From: Hohaiivirga grylli
GTDB lineage: Bacteria > Pseudomonadota > Alphaproteobacteria > Rhizobiales > Beijerinckiaceae
Assembly (NCBI RefSeq): GCF_039655745.1
Contig: NZ_JBBYXI010000003.1
Coordinates: 186,001-250,000 of the forward strand
DNA length: 64,000 bases
Direction of reading: 5' to 3'
Shown here: piece by piece, positions 25,513 to 34,482 of the stretch
How the letters are laid out: the number at the start of each line of letters is the position of its first letter
Numbering within the stretch: the first letter of the stretch is position 1
Program-made: the position numbers and the translations under genes
Notes under the pieces: model-generated
What the model saw: only the letters and a program-made list of their open reading frames with translations
What the model was told of the DNA's origin: nothing
Databases searched by the model: none

Positions 25513-26406
25513 TTATGGCGAGGGAGCCTCCAGAAGGGGCGTTTCTCTGACTGCCAGATTATTACGTACGGCTTCCTGTACCTTTTCAAAAGCACGGACC
25601 TCAATCTGACGAACACGCTCGCGAGATACACCAAACTCTGTTGAGAGTTCTTCAAGGGTGATGGGATCATCAACGAGGCGACGTGCCTCAAAGATACGGC
25701 GTTCACGCGGGTTCAGAATATCCAGAGCATCTCGTAAGGCCAGATGTCTGTTCTTGCCTTCCTGCTCTTCGACCAGAAGGGATTCCTGCGTGTCACTATC
25801 ATCAACCAGCCAGTCCTGCCATTCGCCTTCACTTTCAGCGCGGAGAGGCGTGTTGAGAGACATATCGCCACCAAGACGACGGTTCATCTCAATAACGTCC
25901 TGTTCCGGCACGCCCAGCTTTGTTGCAATTTGTGCAACCTGATCAGGGCGCATATCGCCTTCTTCGAAGGCAGAAATCTTACCCTTTGCCTTACGCAGAT
26001 TGAAGAACAGTTTTTTCTGACTTGCGGTCGTTCCCATTTTCACGAGAGACCATGAGCGCAGGATATATTCCTGAATGGCAGCCTTAATCCACCACATGGC
26101 ATAGGTGGCAAGACGGAAGCCCTTATCAGGGTCGAAACGTTTGATAGCCTGCATAAGGCCGACGTTGCCCTCTGAGACGACTTCGGAAATAGGTAAGCCA
26201 TAGCCGCGGTAACCCATTGCAATTTTTGCAACGAGACGCAGGTGTGATGTTACGAGTCTATGGGCAGCGTCACTGTCGCCATGCGAACGCCAACGTTTGG
26301 CAAGCATATATTCTTCGTTAGGTTCCAGCATTGGGAACTTACGAATTTCATCCAAATAGCGGGAAAGACCACTATCTTGAGCAAGCACTGGAAGCGCTGA
26401 TGCCAT
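25513..26406 (-). CDS. rpoH: RNA polymerase sigma-32 factor
   Basis: Heat-shock sigma factor. The 297-residue product has region 2 (EGNVGLMQAIKRFDPDKGFRL, TYAMWWIKAAIQEYILRSWSLV), the RpoH-specific box QKKLFFNLRKAK after region 2, region 3 and the region 4 helix-turn-helix (LNPRERRIFEARRL, STEFGVSRERVRQIEVRAF). Many Hyphomicrobiales have two RpoH paralogues; which one this is cannot be told from one copy. A GAGGAATG-type ribosome site precedes the start. It is a single gene with terminator 25462-25486. Confidence 0.95.
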   Translation of the reverse strand: MASALPVLAQDSGLSRYLDEIRKFPMLEPNEEYMLAKRWRSHGDSDAAHRLVTSHLRLVAKIAMGYRGYGLPISEVVSEGNVGLMQAIKRFDPDKGFRLATYAMWWIKAAIQEYILRSWSLVKMGTTASQKKLFFNLRKAKGKISAFEEGDMRPDQVAQIATKLGVPEQDVIEMNRRLGGDMSLNTPLRAESEGEWQDWLVDDSDTQESLLVEEQEGKNRHLALRDALDILNPRERRIFEARRLVDDPITLEELSTEFGVSRERVRQIEVRAFEKVQEAVRNNLAVRETPLLEAPSP

Positions 26407-26607
26407 TAATCATTCCTCCTGAGGCCCCCAATATCTTAGGCAGGCCCGATGTTCCCCGTTAAGGCAGATACAGAATAGTATATATAATTACTACAAGCGT
26501 GGCAAAACAGGGGCAGGTCCGAAAAAATTTCATTTAGACTGGAATAAATTAATTTTTAGGTCGGTGTTCCTTGACACCTTAGCATTCAGCGCGTGCCAAA
26601 CCAATGA

Positions 26608-27228
26608 TTATGTAATTGGAATTCTGACAATCTGATTAAAGGCAGGACGCTGTTTCATGCGCTCATACCATGCTGTCAGATAGGGCAGAGCCGGGCGCTC
26701 GATTGGCAGCTCTAACCAAACATAAGCGAATGGTCCAAATGCAATATCAGCAAGAGAGAAGGTTTCGCCTGCCAGATACGGTGTTTGGGATAATGCCTTG
26801 TCTGCTAACGTGAAAAGCTCTTTGCAGCGTTCCTTACCAGCTTCAAGAGCTGCATGATCGCGCTCATCTTCAGTTCTGCGAATAAGATTAAAGATGAGAT
26901 CACGGAAGGGAATAGCGAAAGAACCAGCAGTCCAGTCCATCCATTGCTCAACCTTGGCACGCTTGCGATTATCTGCCGGGTAAAGAGATGCGTTGCCGTA
27001 CTGAGAAGCGAGATAGCGTAGAATTGAGTTCGATTCCCAAAGAACAAAGTCGCCATCCTGAATGGTTGGGACGAGGCCATTTGGGTTTAAAGCCCGGTAC
27101 TCAGGATCATTTAATTTGCCAAATGATCCGCCTGCATCAACTTGCTGATAGGGGATGTTCAGTTCTTCAGCGCACCAGAGTACCTTTTTAACATTGCTTG
27201 AATTCTTACGGCCCCAGATTTTTAGCAT
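26608..27228 (-). CDS. Glutathione S-transferase family protein (1)
   Basis: A 206-residue cytosolic GST. The N-terminal thioredoxin-like domain has IWGRKNSSNVKKVLWCAEELN, the cis-Pro segment GLVPTIQDGDFVLWESNSI (glutathione-binding Glu-Ser) and the C-terminal helical domain with SLADIAFGPFAYVW. The catalytic position near Ser10/Asn11 suggests a bacterial class related to theta/beta types. The substrate is unknown. It stands alone between rpoH and the divergent cytochrome c gene. Confidence 0.85.
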   Translation of the reverse strand: MLKIWGRKNSSNVKKVLWCAEELNIPYQQVDAGGSFGKLNDPEYRALNPNGLVPTIQDGDFVLWESNSILRYLASQYGNASLYPADNRKRAKVEQWMDWTAGSFAIPFRDLIFNLIRRTEDERDHAALEAGKERCKELFTLADKALSQTPYLAGETFSLADIAFGPFAYVWLELPIERPALPYLTAWYERMKQRPAFNQIVRIPIT

Positions 27229-27516
27229 ATGACTAAATCCTTCTTAGAGCTTGCAAAAATATCTCTATGACAAGCTGGTTTACTGAGATACCACTTTGAA
27301 TGTGGCCCTGAATGGCTTTGAAAGCTAATGCTCTTGTCTCTTATTCTCTACCTTAAATAGGTATCTTTAGCGATTATTCAACGATTTTCATATGAATGGA
27401 ATAACAACTGAAAATATAGAGATTTGCTCGCTGTCTGGTGTAGAAATTTGATTTATGTCATCAATAAAAATTCGCCTTTTGGCTAGAGTTTGTTCAATAC
27501 ATGGAGGAGTGCATAA

Positions 27517-27912
27517 ATGCGTTTACCGGTTCTTGTTTCAGCTATCGCCTTACCGCTACTCGGTTTAAGCGCTCATGCTCAGGAAGCTGGTGATCCAGCT
27601 GCGGGCGAAAAGGTCTTTATCCAGTGCCGTGCCTGCCATCAAATTGGACCAACAGCAAAGAATATGACAGGCCCTGTCATGAATGGTCTGTTTGGTCGCC
27701 ATTCAGGCTCAATCCCGGGATTTAACTATTCTGAAGCCAATAAAAATTCAGGTATTGTCTGGGATGAAGAAGTTTTCCGCGAGTATATCAAGGATCCACG
27801 GAAGAAAATTCCAAAGACCAAAATGATTTTCGTTGGTGTTAAAGACGAAAAGAAAATCAGTGATCTGATTGCCTATATGAAGCAGTTCGATAAGGACGGC
27901 AATAAGAAGTAA
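27517..27912 (+). CDS. Secreted class I cytochrome c
   Basis: A 131-residue periplasmic electron carrier. A signal peptide (residues 1-21, ending AHAQ) is followed by the haem-binding CRACH (Cys37-Cys40-His41) and a C-terminal Met ligand in PKTKMIFVG, with NMTGPVMNGLFGRHSGSIPGF between them. The sequence is of the mitochondrial/c2-like kind used between the bc1 complex and oxidases. ATG 27517 follows GGAGGAG by seven bases. A hairpin at 27923-27949 lies after the stop. Confidence 0.93.
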   Translation: MRLPVLVSAIALPLLGLSAHAQEAGDPAAGEKVFIQCRACHQIGPTAKNMTGPVMNGLFGRHSGSIPGFNYSEANKNSGIVWDEEVFREYIKDPRKKIPKTKMIFVGVKDEKKISDLIAYMKQFDKDGNKK

Positions 27913-27922
27913 AATAGTAAAT

Positions 27923-27949
27923 CCTCGCCCGTTTAGTTAGCGGGCGAGG
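27923..27949. terminator. Hairpin between cytochrome c gene and nfi
   Basis: CCTCGCCCG (27923-27931) pairs with CGGGCGAGG (27941-27949). There is no U-run on the plus side and only a loose one on the minus side, and it overlaps the last codons of nfi. It is a plausible but weak stop for both convergent genes. Confidence 0.5.
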
Positions 27950-28602
27950 GATGCTGCCTTATGGGCAAGTCTGGTTGGCTCAGGCAACCGATAGCGGCCA
28001 GTACAGAGCATGGTTGCGGCAATGGCGCTATCCAGATCACAAAGATGACCAGCTGAAATAAACATCGGATTGCAATGATCTCTTGTGGTGAGAGCAGCTC
28101 CGATTGTTTCTCCCTTATCAACAAGCTCAGCAGATTCTCCCTTTTGAGGGGAAGGCGTATCATACTTGCCGCACAGGCGGGTTTTCCCGCAGCCAATCGT
28201 TGGCTTATCAAGCCATAATCCCATGTGACTGGCAATGCCGATACGACGGGGATGCGCGTACCCGAAGCCATCAAACAGGAATAAATCCGGGATATTCTGC
28301 AGCTTCTCGAATGCTTCAACCAGTACAGGGCCTTCCCTAAAACTCAGAAGGCCGGGAATATAAGGGTAAGCCGTTTGCTGTTTTGCAAGAACGGTTTCAA
28401 TGATATGGAAGTCAGGCAAGTGGATGATGACAACAGCAGCCTGAGACCATCCGTCTTTTACGCTGACATCAACGCCAGCGACCAGTTTGACTTTTGAGAG
28501 ATCGAGAGGCCGGTCAATGATGACCTGACCGGCCAGTTTTTTTTGCAGGGCAATAGCCTCTTTCGGGGGAAGGTCCCATGAATGGAGGCTATGCAGTTTC
28601 AT
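27937..28602 (-). CDS. nfi: Endonuclease V
   Basis: Repairs deaminated DNA by cutting one base 3' of hypoxanthine. The 221-residue protein has the metal-binding DDE-type residues in VAGVDVSVKDGWSQAAVV, the GLLSFREGPVLVEAFEKL motif, DLFLFDGFGYAHPRRIGIASHMG with the catalytic Asp, and the KPTIGCGKTRLCG and GAALTTRDHCNPMFISAGH segments. In place of the frequent K in YIPG-type motifs it keeps YIPGLLSFR. It lies 12 bases upstream of ychF on the opposite side of the stop and is probably transcribed in the ychF unit. Confidence 0.93.
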   Translation of the reverse strand: MKLHSLHSWDLPPKEAIALQKKLAGQVIIDRPLDLSKVKLVAGVDVSVKDGWSQAAVVIIHLPDFHIIETVLAKQQTAYPYIPGLLSFREGPVLVEAFEKLQNIPDLFLFDGFGYAHPRRIGIASHMGLWLDKPTIGCGKTRLCGKYDTPSPQKGESAELVDKGETIGAALTTRDHCNPMFISAGHLCDLDSAIAATMLCTGRYRLPEPTRLAHKAASLAR

Positions 28603-28614
28603 TGAGTTTACCGC

Positions 28615-29712
28615 TTAGTTATTGAAGCGGAAGTGCAGGACATCGCCATCCTGAACAACGTATTCTTTTCCTTCGAGACGAAGCTTGCCGGCATCTCGTG
28701 CACCGGCTTCACCTTTCAGAGAAATATAATCATTGTAACCGATTGTCTCAGCACGAATGAAGCCCTTTTCAAAATCCGTATGGATCACACCGGCAGCCTG
28801 TGGGGCTTTGGTACCTTTTGTAATTGTCCATGCACGAGCTTCTTTCGGGCCCACCGTGAAATAGGTGATCAGACCGAGGAGATCATAACCTGCACGGATT
28901 ACGCGGTTCAGGCCTGGCTCTTCCAGTTCAATAGCTTCCAGATACTCTTTCTGCTCATCTTCAGGTAGAACAGCGATCTCACTTTCAATCTTTGCTGAAA
29001 CAATAACAGCAACAGCGCCTTCTTTTTTGGCGTGATCGATGACCTTTTGAGAGAAGGCATTGCCTTTATCTGCTGAGGCTTCCTCAACGTTGCAGACATA
29101 GAGAACAGGCTTTGATGTCAGCAGCCCCAATGTCTGAAACAGCTTTTCCTCTTCAGGCTTACGCTCGATAAGACGAGCTGGTTTGCCATCGCGCAGAAGT
29201 GCAAGTGACCGATTAACAAGATCAAGAGTTTCCTTGGCTTCCTTATCGTTGCCACGAATGCGCTTTTCTAATGCGACAACGCGCTTTTCAAGGCTTTCGA
29301 GATCAGCAAGCATTAATTCTGTTTCAATGATTTCAATATCAGTGATCGGATCAATCTTGCCTTCAACGTGTGTAATATCGCTGTCTTCAAAACAGCGTAC
29401 GACATGGGCAACAGCATCAACTTCGCGAATGTTTGCAAGGAACTGGTTGCCAAGGCCTTCGCCTTTTGAAGCACCACGGACCAGACCTGCAATATCAACG
29501 AAGGTCAGGCGGGTAGGTATGATCTGAGCTGAGTTCGATATGGTTACGAGCTCATCAAGGCGATTATCCGGGACAGCAACATCACCGACGTTTGGTTCAA
29601 TTGTACAGAACGGATAGTTTGCTGCCTGTGCCGCTGCTGTCTGGGTCAGGGCGTTAAACAGGGTTGATTTGCCAACGTTCGGCAGACCAACAATGCCGCA
29701 TTTGAAACCCAT
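28615..29712 (-). CDS. ychF: Redox-regulated ATPase YchF
   Basis: An OBG-family P-loop protein that binds ATP rather than GTP and associates with ribosomes. The 365-residue protein has G1 GIVGLPNVGKSTLFNALT, G3 FVDIAGLVRGASKGEGLG, the altered G4 (VCNVEE in place of NKxD) that explains ATP preference, and the C-terminal TGS domain (GPKEARAWTITKGTKAPQAAG and GDVLHFRFN). It is separated from pth by three bases, the very common pth-ychF pair. Confidence 0.97.
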   Translation of the reverse strand: MGFKCGIVGLPNVGKSTLFNALTQTAAAQAANYPFCTIEPNVGDVAVPDNRLDELVTISNSAQIIPTRLTFVDIAGLVRGASKGEGLGNQFLANIREVDAVAHVVRCFEDSDITHVEGKIDPITDIEIIETELMLADLESLEKRVVALEKRIRGNDKEAKETLDLVNRSLALLRDGKPARLIERKPEEEKLFQTLGLLTSKPVLYVCNVEEASADKGNAFSQKVIDHAKKEGAVAVIVSAKIESEIAVLPEDEQKEYLEAIELEEPGLNRVIRAGYDLLGLITYFTVGPKEARAWTITKGTKAPQAAGVIHTDFEKGFIRAETIGYNDYISLKGEAGARDAGKLRLEGKEYVVQDGDVLHFRFNN

Positions 29713-29715
29713 GAC

Positions 29716-30345
29716 TCACTCCTTCTTATTTGCTTTGCCCGCATTTTCTGCTGGGCGCTTAACATCTGTCCAACCCCGTGCTTCCATTGTCAGGTGGACT
29801 TTATTTAAAAATGACGAGTCCTGATCCTGTACCAGAAGCCTTATATTCTGTGCGCAGGTACTGAGCAGGTCTTCAACCCAAGGCTCTTCAGCTTTGAAGA
29901 AATCGCCAAGAACATAAGGCTGGACAAGAGACTTATCGCCGGGATGTCCGATCCCGAGACGGACACGTCTGTATTCGTTACCACAATGGGCTGTGATTGA
30001 CCTTAAGCCGTTATGGCCTGCATTTCCACCACCCGTTTTAACCCTGATTTTTGCTGGAGCAAGATCAAGGTCATCATAAAAAACAGTGACATCATTCAGG
30101 CTAAGTTTGAAAAAGCGCATGGCTTCAGCAACAGAACGACCGGATTCATTCATATAGGTCTCTGGTTTGAGCAGTAGGACCTTATGACCTTCAACCGTTG
30201 CTTCGCTGATCTGCCCCTGAAAACGCTTGCGCCAAGGGGACGCGCGTAATCCGCGTGCAATCTCGTCTATGGCCATGAAACCGATATTATGACGGTTTTT
30301 GGCATATCGAGAACCGGGATTTCCAAGGCCAACAATCAGGTGCAT
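29716..30345 (-). CDS. pth: Peptidyl-tRNA hydrolase
   Basis: Releases peptides from tRNAs that dropped off ribosomes. The 209-residue protein has LIVGLGNPGSRYAKNRHNIG with the catalytic His in HNIGF, KPETYMNESGRSV, VFYDDLDLAPAKIRVKTGG and GGNAGHNGLRSITAH. It has a short Lys-rich C-terminal tail (NAGKANKKE). Order rplY-pth-ychF on the minus strand is standard for the group; the distance to rplY is 106 bases and includes a hairpin at 30391-30414. Confidence 0.97.
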   Translation of the reverse strand: MHLIVGLGNPGSRYAKNRHNIGFMAIDEIARGLRASPWRKRFQGQISEATVEGHKVLLLKPETYMNESGRSVAEAMRFFKLSLNDVTVFYDDLDLAPAKIRVKTGGGNAGHNGLRSITAHCGNEYRRVRLGIGHPGDKSLVQPYVLGDFFKAEEPWVEDLLSTCAQNIRLLVQDQDSSFLNKVHLTMEARGWTDVKRPAENAGKANKKE

Positions 30346-30390
30346 CGTAAGCTAAATCAAACCAGTAATTTCAATCGGGTAATAAGACAA

Positions 30391-30414
30391 CGCTCCGGCC
30401 TTGCGGTCGGAGCG
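30391..30414 (-). terminator. Terminator-like hairpin after rplY
   Basis: CGCTCCGGCC (30391-30400) pairs with GGTCGGAGCG (30405-30414) with one mismatch. On the minus strand the sequence TTGTCTTATT follows. It lies between rplY and pth and may stop or attenuate read-through. Confidence 0.55.
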
Positions 30415-30451
30415 TATGAACTTACAGTAACTGCCGGTTGGCAGAAACCAA

Positions 30452-31072
30452 TTATTCTTTTGCAGCTTCTGCTTCGCCTTCAGTGGCAGCTGCTGGCTCT
30501 TCTTCTGCACCGACTGGCGGTACGATGCTGAGCAATGTTGCATCTTCAGGAAGGGAAGCCTTGGCACCTTTTGGAAGCTTGACGTCCTTAAGGTGAATAA
30601 CGCCACCGATTTCAAGAGAAGCAATAGAGACTTCTACTGAATCCGGGATAGCATTTGATGGAACAGTCAGTTCGATTGTGTGTGCAACGAGCTGGAGTGT
30701 CCCACCCTGCTTGAGGCCAGGAGCTGTTTCCTGATCAACGACGTGGAGCGGAACTTCAACGCTGATTTCCTGACCAGCTGCAAGGCGCAGGAAGTCAATG
30801 TGAATCGGGAAGTCGCGGACGACATCAAGCTGGTAATCGCGTGGAATAACCTGTTCTTTCTTACCGTCGACTTCAATGTCAAAAACGGTGGTCAGGAAGT
30901 GACCGGAAAAAATCAGCTTCTTTGCAAGCTTGAAATCGATAGAGATTGCTGTTGGTGCCTTGTTACCACCGTAGATAACTGCTGGTACCAAACCCTGGCG
31001 ACGTGCTTCACGAGCGGCCCCCTTGCCGACTCGTTCACGTGCCACGGCCTGCAACTGCTTATTTGCGCTCAT
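30452..31072 (-). CDS. rplY: 50S ribosomal protein L25/Ctc
   Basis: Binds 5S rRNA; the long form carries the C-terminal TL5/Ctc domain. The 206-residue protein begins MSANKQLQAVARERVGKGAA, has GLVPAVIYGGNKAP and IPRDYQLDVVRDFPIHIDFL, followed by the beta-rich Ctc domain, and ends in an Ala/Glu-rich tail. The start at 31072 is set by AAAGGACC nine bases before it; an upstream ATG at 31105 would run through the prs terminator and is rejected. Confidence 0.96.
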   Translation of the reverse strand: MSANKQLQAVARERVGKGAAREARRQGLVPAVIYGGNKAPTAISIDFKLAKKLIFSGHFLTTVFDIEVDGKKEQVIPRDYQLDVVRDFPIHIDFLRLAAGQEISVEVPLHVVDQETAPGLKQGGTLQLVAHTIELTVPSNAIPDSVEVSIASLEIGGVIHLKDVKLPKGAKASLPEDATLLSIVPPVGAEEEPAAATEGEAEAAKE

Positions 31073-31091
31073 GGTCGTGGTCCTTTGAAAT

Positions 31092-31123
31092 AGAATAAAA
31101 ACCAAGGCCGCCAGCAGGCGGCC
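31092..31123 (-). terminator. Rho-independent terminator of prs
   Basis: On the minus strand GGCCGCC-TGCT-GGCGGCC (31123-31106) is followed by TTGGTTTTTATTC. It ends the prs transcript; the rplY ribosome site follows 15-20 bases later. Confidence 0.85.
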
Positions 31124-31220
31124 TCAAAAGGTTTGCATCCCTGCCTCCAAGGGTGTCGGAGGATGCGAGGACTTCTATAACGAAACAGCATGCATTTTGC
31201 AAACTGTTTCGTTGATAAAA

Positions 31221-32153
31221 TCAGTCGAACAAGCTGGAAACAGATGATTCACTGGCTGTGCGACGGATTGCTTCACCGATCAGCGGAGCAATGGAAATTG
31301 TCCGAATGTTGGGGGCAACCTTGACGGCTTCTGTCGGCATGATCGAGTCCGTGACGACCAGTTCTTTCAGTTTGGAAGAGGCAATACGGCTGACTGCGCC
31401 ACCGGAAAGAACGGCATGGGTGCAATAGGCGTAAACTTCACTGGCGCCTTTAGCAAGCAGGGCTTCTGCTGCATTGCAGAGTGTGCCGCCAGAGTCGATG
31501 ATATCATCGATCAGAATGCATGAACGACCGGAAACATCACCAATGATGTTCATGACTTCAGATTCACCAGGGCGTTCGCGGCGTTTGTCGACAATGGCCA
31601 GTGGGGCGTCAATGCGTTTTGCCAGCGCGCGGGCACGAACGACGCCGCCAACGTCTGGAGAGACGACTGCGGTATTTGAGATATCAAGACGTTCCTTAAT
31701 ATCGCGAACCATGACAGGGGCCGCAAAGAGATTGTCCGTTGGAATATCGAAGAAGCCCTGAATCTGGCCTGCATGAAGATCAAGGGTCAGAACACGGTCA
31801 GCACCGGCATTGGTCATCAGATTGGCAACCAGCTTTGCCGAGATTGGTGTGCGCGGCCCGGGCTTGCGGTCCTGACGGGCATAGCCGAAGTATGGCACAA
31901 CGGCTGTGATGCGGCGGGCTGAGGAACGACGCAGAGCATCGGTGATGATCAGCAGTTCCATCAGGTGATCGTTGGTCGGGAAGGATGTTGACTGGATGAC
32001 GAACACGTCCTCACCACGAACATTTTCTCCGATTTCAACAAAGATTTCCATGTCAGCAAAGCGCTTTACCATGCAACGGGCAAGGGGCACTTCAAGGTAG
32101 GCCGAGATGGCCTCTGCCAGTGGACGATTGGAGTTTCCGGCTACGAGTTTCAT
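31221..32153 (-). CDS. prs: Ribose-phosphate pyrophosphokinase
   Basis: Makes PRPP from ribose 5-phosphate and ATP for purine, pyrimidine, histidine and NAD synthesis. The 310-residue class I enzyme has the flexible-loop region YFGYARQDRKPGPRTPISAK, the metal-binding VLTLDLHAGQIQGFFDIPTD, and the PRPP motif CILIDDIIDSGGTLCNAAEA. Length is standard. It lies upstream of rplY on the same strand with its own terminator between, and is divergent from uvrC across 280 bases in which I see no further element. Confidence 0.97.
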   Translation of the reverse strand: MKLVAGNSNRPLAEAISAYLEVPLARCMVKRFADMEIFVEIGENVRGEDVFVIQSTSFPTNDHLMELLIITDALRRSSARRITAVVPYFGYARQDRKPGPRTPISAKLVANLMTNAGADRVLTLDLHAGQIQGFFDIPTDNLFAAPVMVRDIKERLDISNTAVVSPDVGGVVRARALAKRIDAPLAIVDKRRERPGESEVMNIIGDVSGRSCILIDDIIDSGGTLCNAAEALLAKGASEVYAYCTHAVLSGGAVSRIASSKLKELVVTDSIMPTEAVKVAPNIRTISIAPLIGEAIRRTASESSVSSLFD

Positions 32154-32433
32154 GTTTGATAACTTGTATTAAAGAATGGAAATGGAAGCGTCCAAGGCGT
32201 TGCTGGGCGCAGGCTTCATAAGAAGGCTATTAGCAGCGGAATCGTCTGCTCACAATAGGCCAGTTAGCCAATATGAAACTCTTTCCCCATGCGAAGGTCT
32301 TTCTTTTCATATTTCGGATGCTTAAGTGTGGGAAAGAGGACATAGCTGTTTGTATGTTCAGGGCATGCCAACCTATAGTCCGGTATCGAATTAACGACTT
32401 TAAATTACAGATGAAAACTAAGACAGCGAGTTT

Positions 32434-34482
32434 ATGAACCATAACAGAGGACAAGACAGGCCGCCGGATACACCATTTGTGGATGAAGCCGAAGCGGAGG
32501 ATACACTTATCCAGAATGACGAAGGGGAGAGCGGAGATAACTTCGATCTTTCGTCAGAGGATAACCTGCGTTCTGTCCGTCGTGGTAAGGATGTTATCCG
32601 GAATTTCTGGGAAACGCTTCCCAACTCCCCCGGTGTTTATCGTATGTTCGATGAAGCGGGGAATGTTCTCTATGTCGGTAAAGCCAAAAACCTAAAAAAG
32701 CGCGTTGCAACTTATGCACGTGGTGTCGGTCATTCCAACCGTATCGTCCGGATGATTGCTGAAACAACGGCAATGCAGTTTGTAACGACGGCAACGGAAA
32801 CAGAAGCACTTCTTCTTGAAGCCAATCTGATTAAACAGCTGAAGCCGCGATACAATGTACTGTTACGGGATGATAAGTCCCTTCCGTATATTATGCTGAC
32901 GGCAGATCACGAGGCTCCCCAGCTGGTCAAACACCGTGGATCCCGTAAACGGGCAGGGCATTATTATGGCCCCTTTGCCAATGCAGGGGCTGTTAATCGA
33001 ACCGTTGCAGCCCTTCAGCGGGCATTTCTGCTGCGGACATGTGCTGACAGCTATTATGAGAACAGATCTCGTCCGTGTCTGCTTTATCAAATCAAACGCT
33101 GTGCCGGGCCATGCACCCGCGAAATCTCGCTGAGTGATTATCAGGAGCTGGTTAATGAGGCGCGGGGGTTCCTGTCCGGGAAGTCCAATGCCATCAAGGA
33201 GCGTATTGCTGGAATGATGCAAAACGCTTCTGAGCAGCTTGAGTTTGAACGTGCCGCTTATTTCCGGGATCGTCTTGCTGCCCTGTCTGCTATTCAGGGT
33301 ACACAGGGTATTAATACGCATACTCTGGAAGAGGCCGATGTCTTTGCTCTGGATGAGCAGGCTGGCCAGTTCTGTGTTGAAGTTTTCTTTTTCCGTAACT
33401 GGCAGAACTGGGGCAATCGCTCCTATTTTCCAAAGGCTGGGGTTTCAACGAGTGTCGCTGAGATTTTAGCTTCCTTTGTTGCGCAGTTCTATGATGATAA
33501 GCCTGCCCCGCGTCAGGTGCTTCTTTCGCATGATGTTGAGGAGCTGGACGTTCTTTCCGCAGCTCTTTCTGAACGGGCAGGCGCAAAGGTTGAGGTGCTT
33601 GTTCCAAAACGTGGTGAGCGTAAACAGGTCGTGGAGTACGCCCGCAGAAATGCTCATGAGGCTTTAGGACGTCGGTTGTCTGAGCGTGCTTCTCAGCAGA
33701 AACTACTGACAGCTTTGGGCGAGGCTTTTGGGCTGACCAAACCTATTGAACGCGTAGAAGTCTATGACAACTCGCATATCATGGGGACTAATGCAGTTGG
33801 GGCGATGATCGTGGCTGGCCGCAATGGTTTTATGAAACCTCATTACCGGACCTTTAACATCAAATCCGAAGAACTCACCCCCGGTGATGACTATGGAATG
33901 ATGCGGGAAGTGTTGCAGCGTAGATTTGCGCGTCTGATGAAGGAGTTTCCGCCCAGCAGGTTAACAGGGACACCGGAAGCTGAAGCCTCTTCAGAGGTAC
34001 ATGACATTGCAGATAAAGCTTTTCCGGCTTGGCCTGACCTTATTCTCATAGATGGTGGTAAGGGACAGCTTGATGCTGCCGTACAGGCATTGGAGAGCGT
34101 TGGGGTTATTCCAGAAGATGTCGCTGTCGTTGGCATTGCCAAGGGGCGTGATCGCGATGCGGGGCGTGAAACCTTCTTTATGGAAGGAAAGGCCCCATTC
34201 AAGCTGCCTCCACGAGATCCGACACTTTATTTTGTTCAGCGTTTACGTGATGAGGCCCACCGGTTTGCCATTGGTACGCACCGGGCCAAGAGAACACGGG
34301 CTATTCGCCAGAATCCGTTGGATGAGATTTCCGGAATTGGACCTGTGCGTAAACGTGCACTCCTGCATCACTTTGGAACGGTTAAGGCAATTCAACAGGC
34401 GTCTTTGGAAGATTTACAACGTGTGCCGGGCATTAATGCTGCAACAGCAGAAATCATTTTTGACCATTTCCACGAGACATGA
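32434..34482 (+). CDS. uvrC: Excinuclease ABC subunit C
   Basis: Makes both incisions in nucleotide excision repair. The 682-residue protein has a non-conserved acidic N-terminal tail (residues 1-50), a GIY-YIG nuclease domain (from about 63; NSPGVYRMF and VLYVGKAKNLKKRV), a cysteine cluster (RPCLLYQIKRCAGPC), the UVR helix (about 270-290; EQLEFERAAYFRDRLAAL), the RNase H-like 3' nuclease (EVYDNSHIMGTNAVGAM, LILIDGGKGQLDAA) and a C-terminal double helix-hairpin-helix (EISGIGPVRKRALLHHF). Its last 29 bases overlap the convergent modC. Confidence 0.97.
   Translation: MNHNRGQDRPPDTPFVDEAEAEDTLIQNDEGESGDNFDLSSEDNLRSVRRGKDVIRNFWETLPNSPGVYRMFDEAGNVLYVGKAKNLKKRVATYARGVGHSNRIVRMIAETTAMQFVTTATETEALLLEANLIKQLKPRYNVLLRDDKSLPYIMLTADHEAPQLVKHRGSRKRAGHYYGPFANAGAVNRTVAALQRAFLLRTCADSYYENRSRPCLLYQIKRCAGPCTREISLSDYQELVNEARGFLSGKSNAIKERIAGMMQNASEQLEFERAAYFRDRLAALSAIQGTQGINTHTLEEADVFALDEQAGQFCVEVFFFRNWQNWGNRSYFPKAGVSTSVAEILASFVAQFYDDKPAPRQVLLSHDVEELDVLSAALSERAGAKVEVLVPKRGERKQVVEYARRNAHEALGRRLSERASQQKLLTALGEAFGLTKPIERVEVYDNSHIMGTNAVGAMIVAGRNGFMKPHYRTFNIKSEELTPGDDYGMMREVLQRRFARLMKEFPPSRLTGTPEAEASSEVHDIADKAFPAWPDLILIDGGKGQLDAAVQALESVGVIPEDVAVVGIAKGRDRDAGRETFFMEGKAPFKLPPRDPTLYFVQRLRDEAHRFAIGTHRAKRTRAIRQNPLDEISGIGPVRKRALLHHFGTVKAIQQASLEDLQRVPGINAATAEIIFDHFHET

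Noticed and set aside
27451..27467. TTGAT-N7-ATCAA dyad upstream of cytochrome c, FNR/FixK-like
   Set aside because: The FNR/FixK consensus needs a four-base spacer; a seven-base spacer does not place the half-sites correctly.
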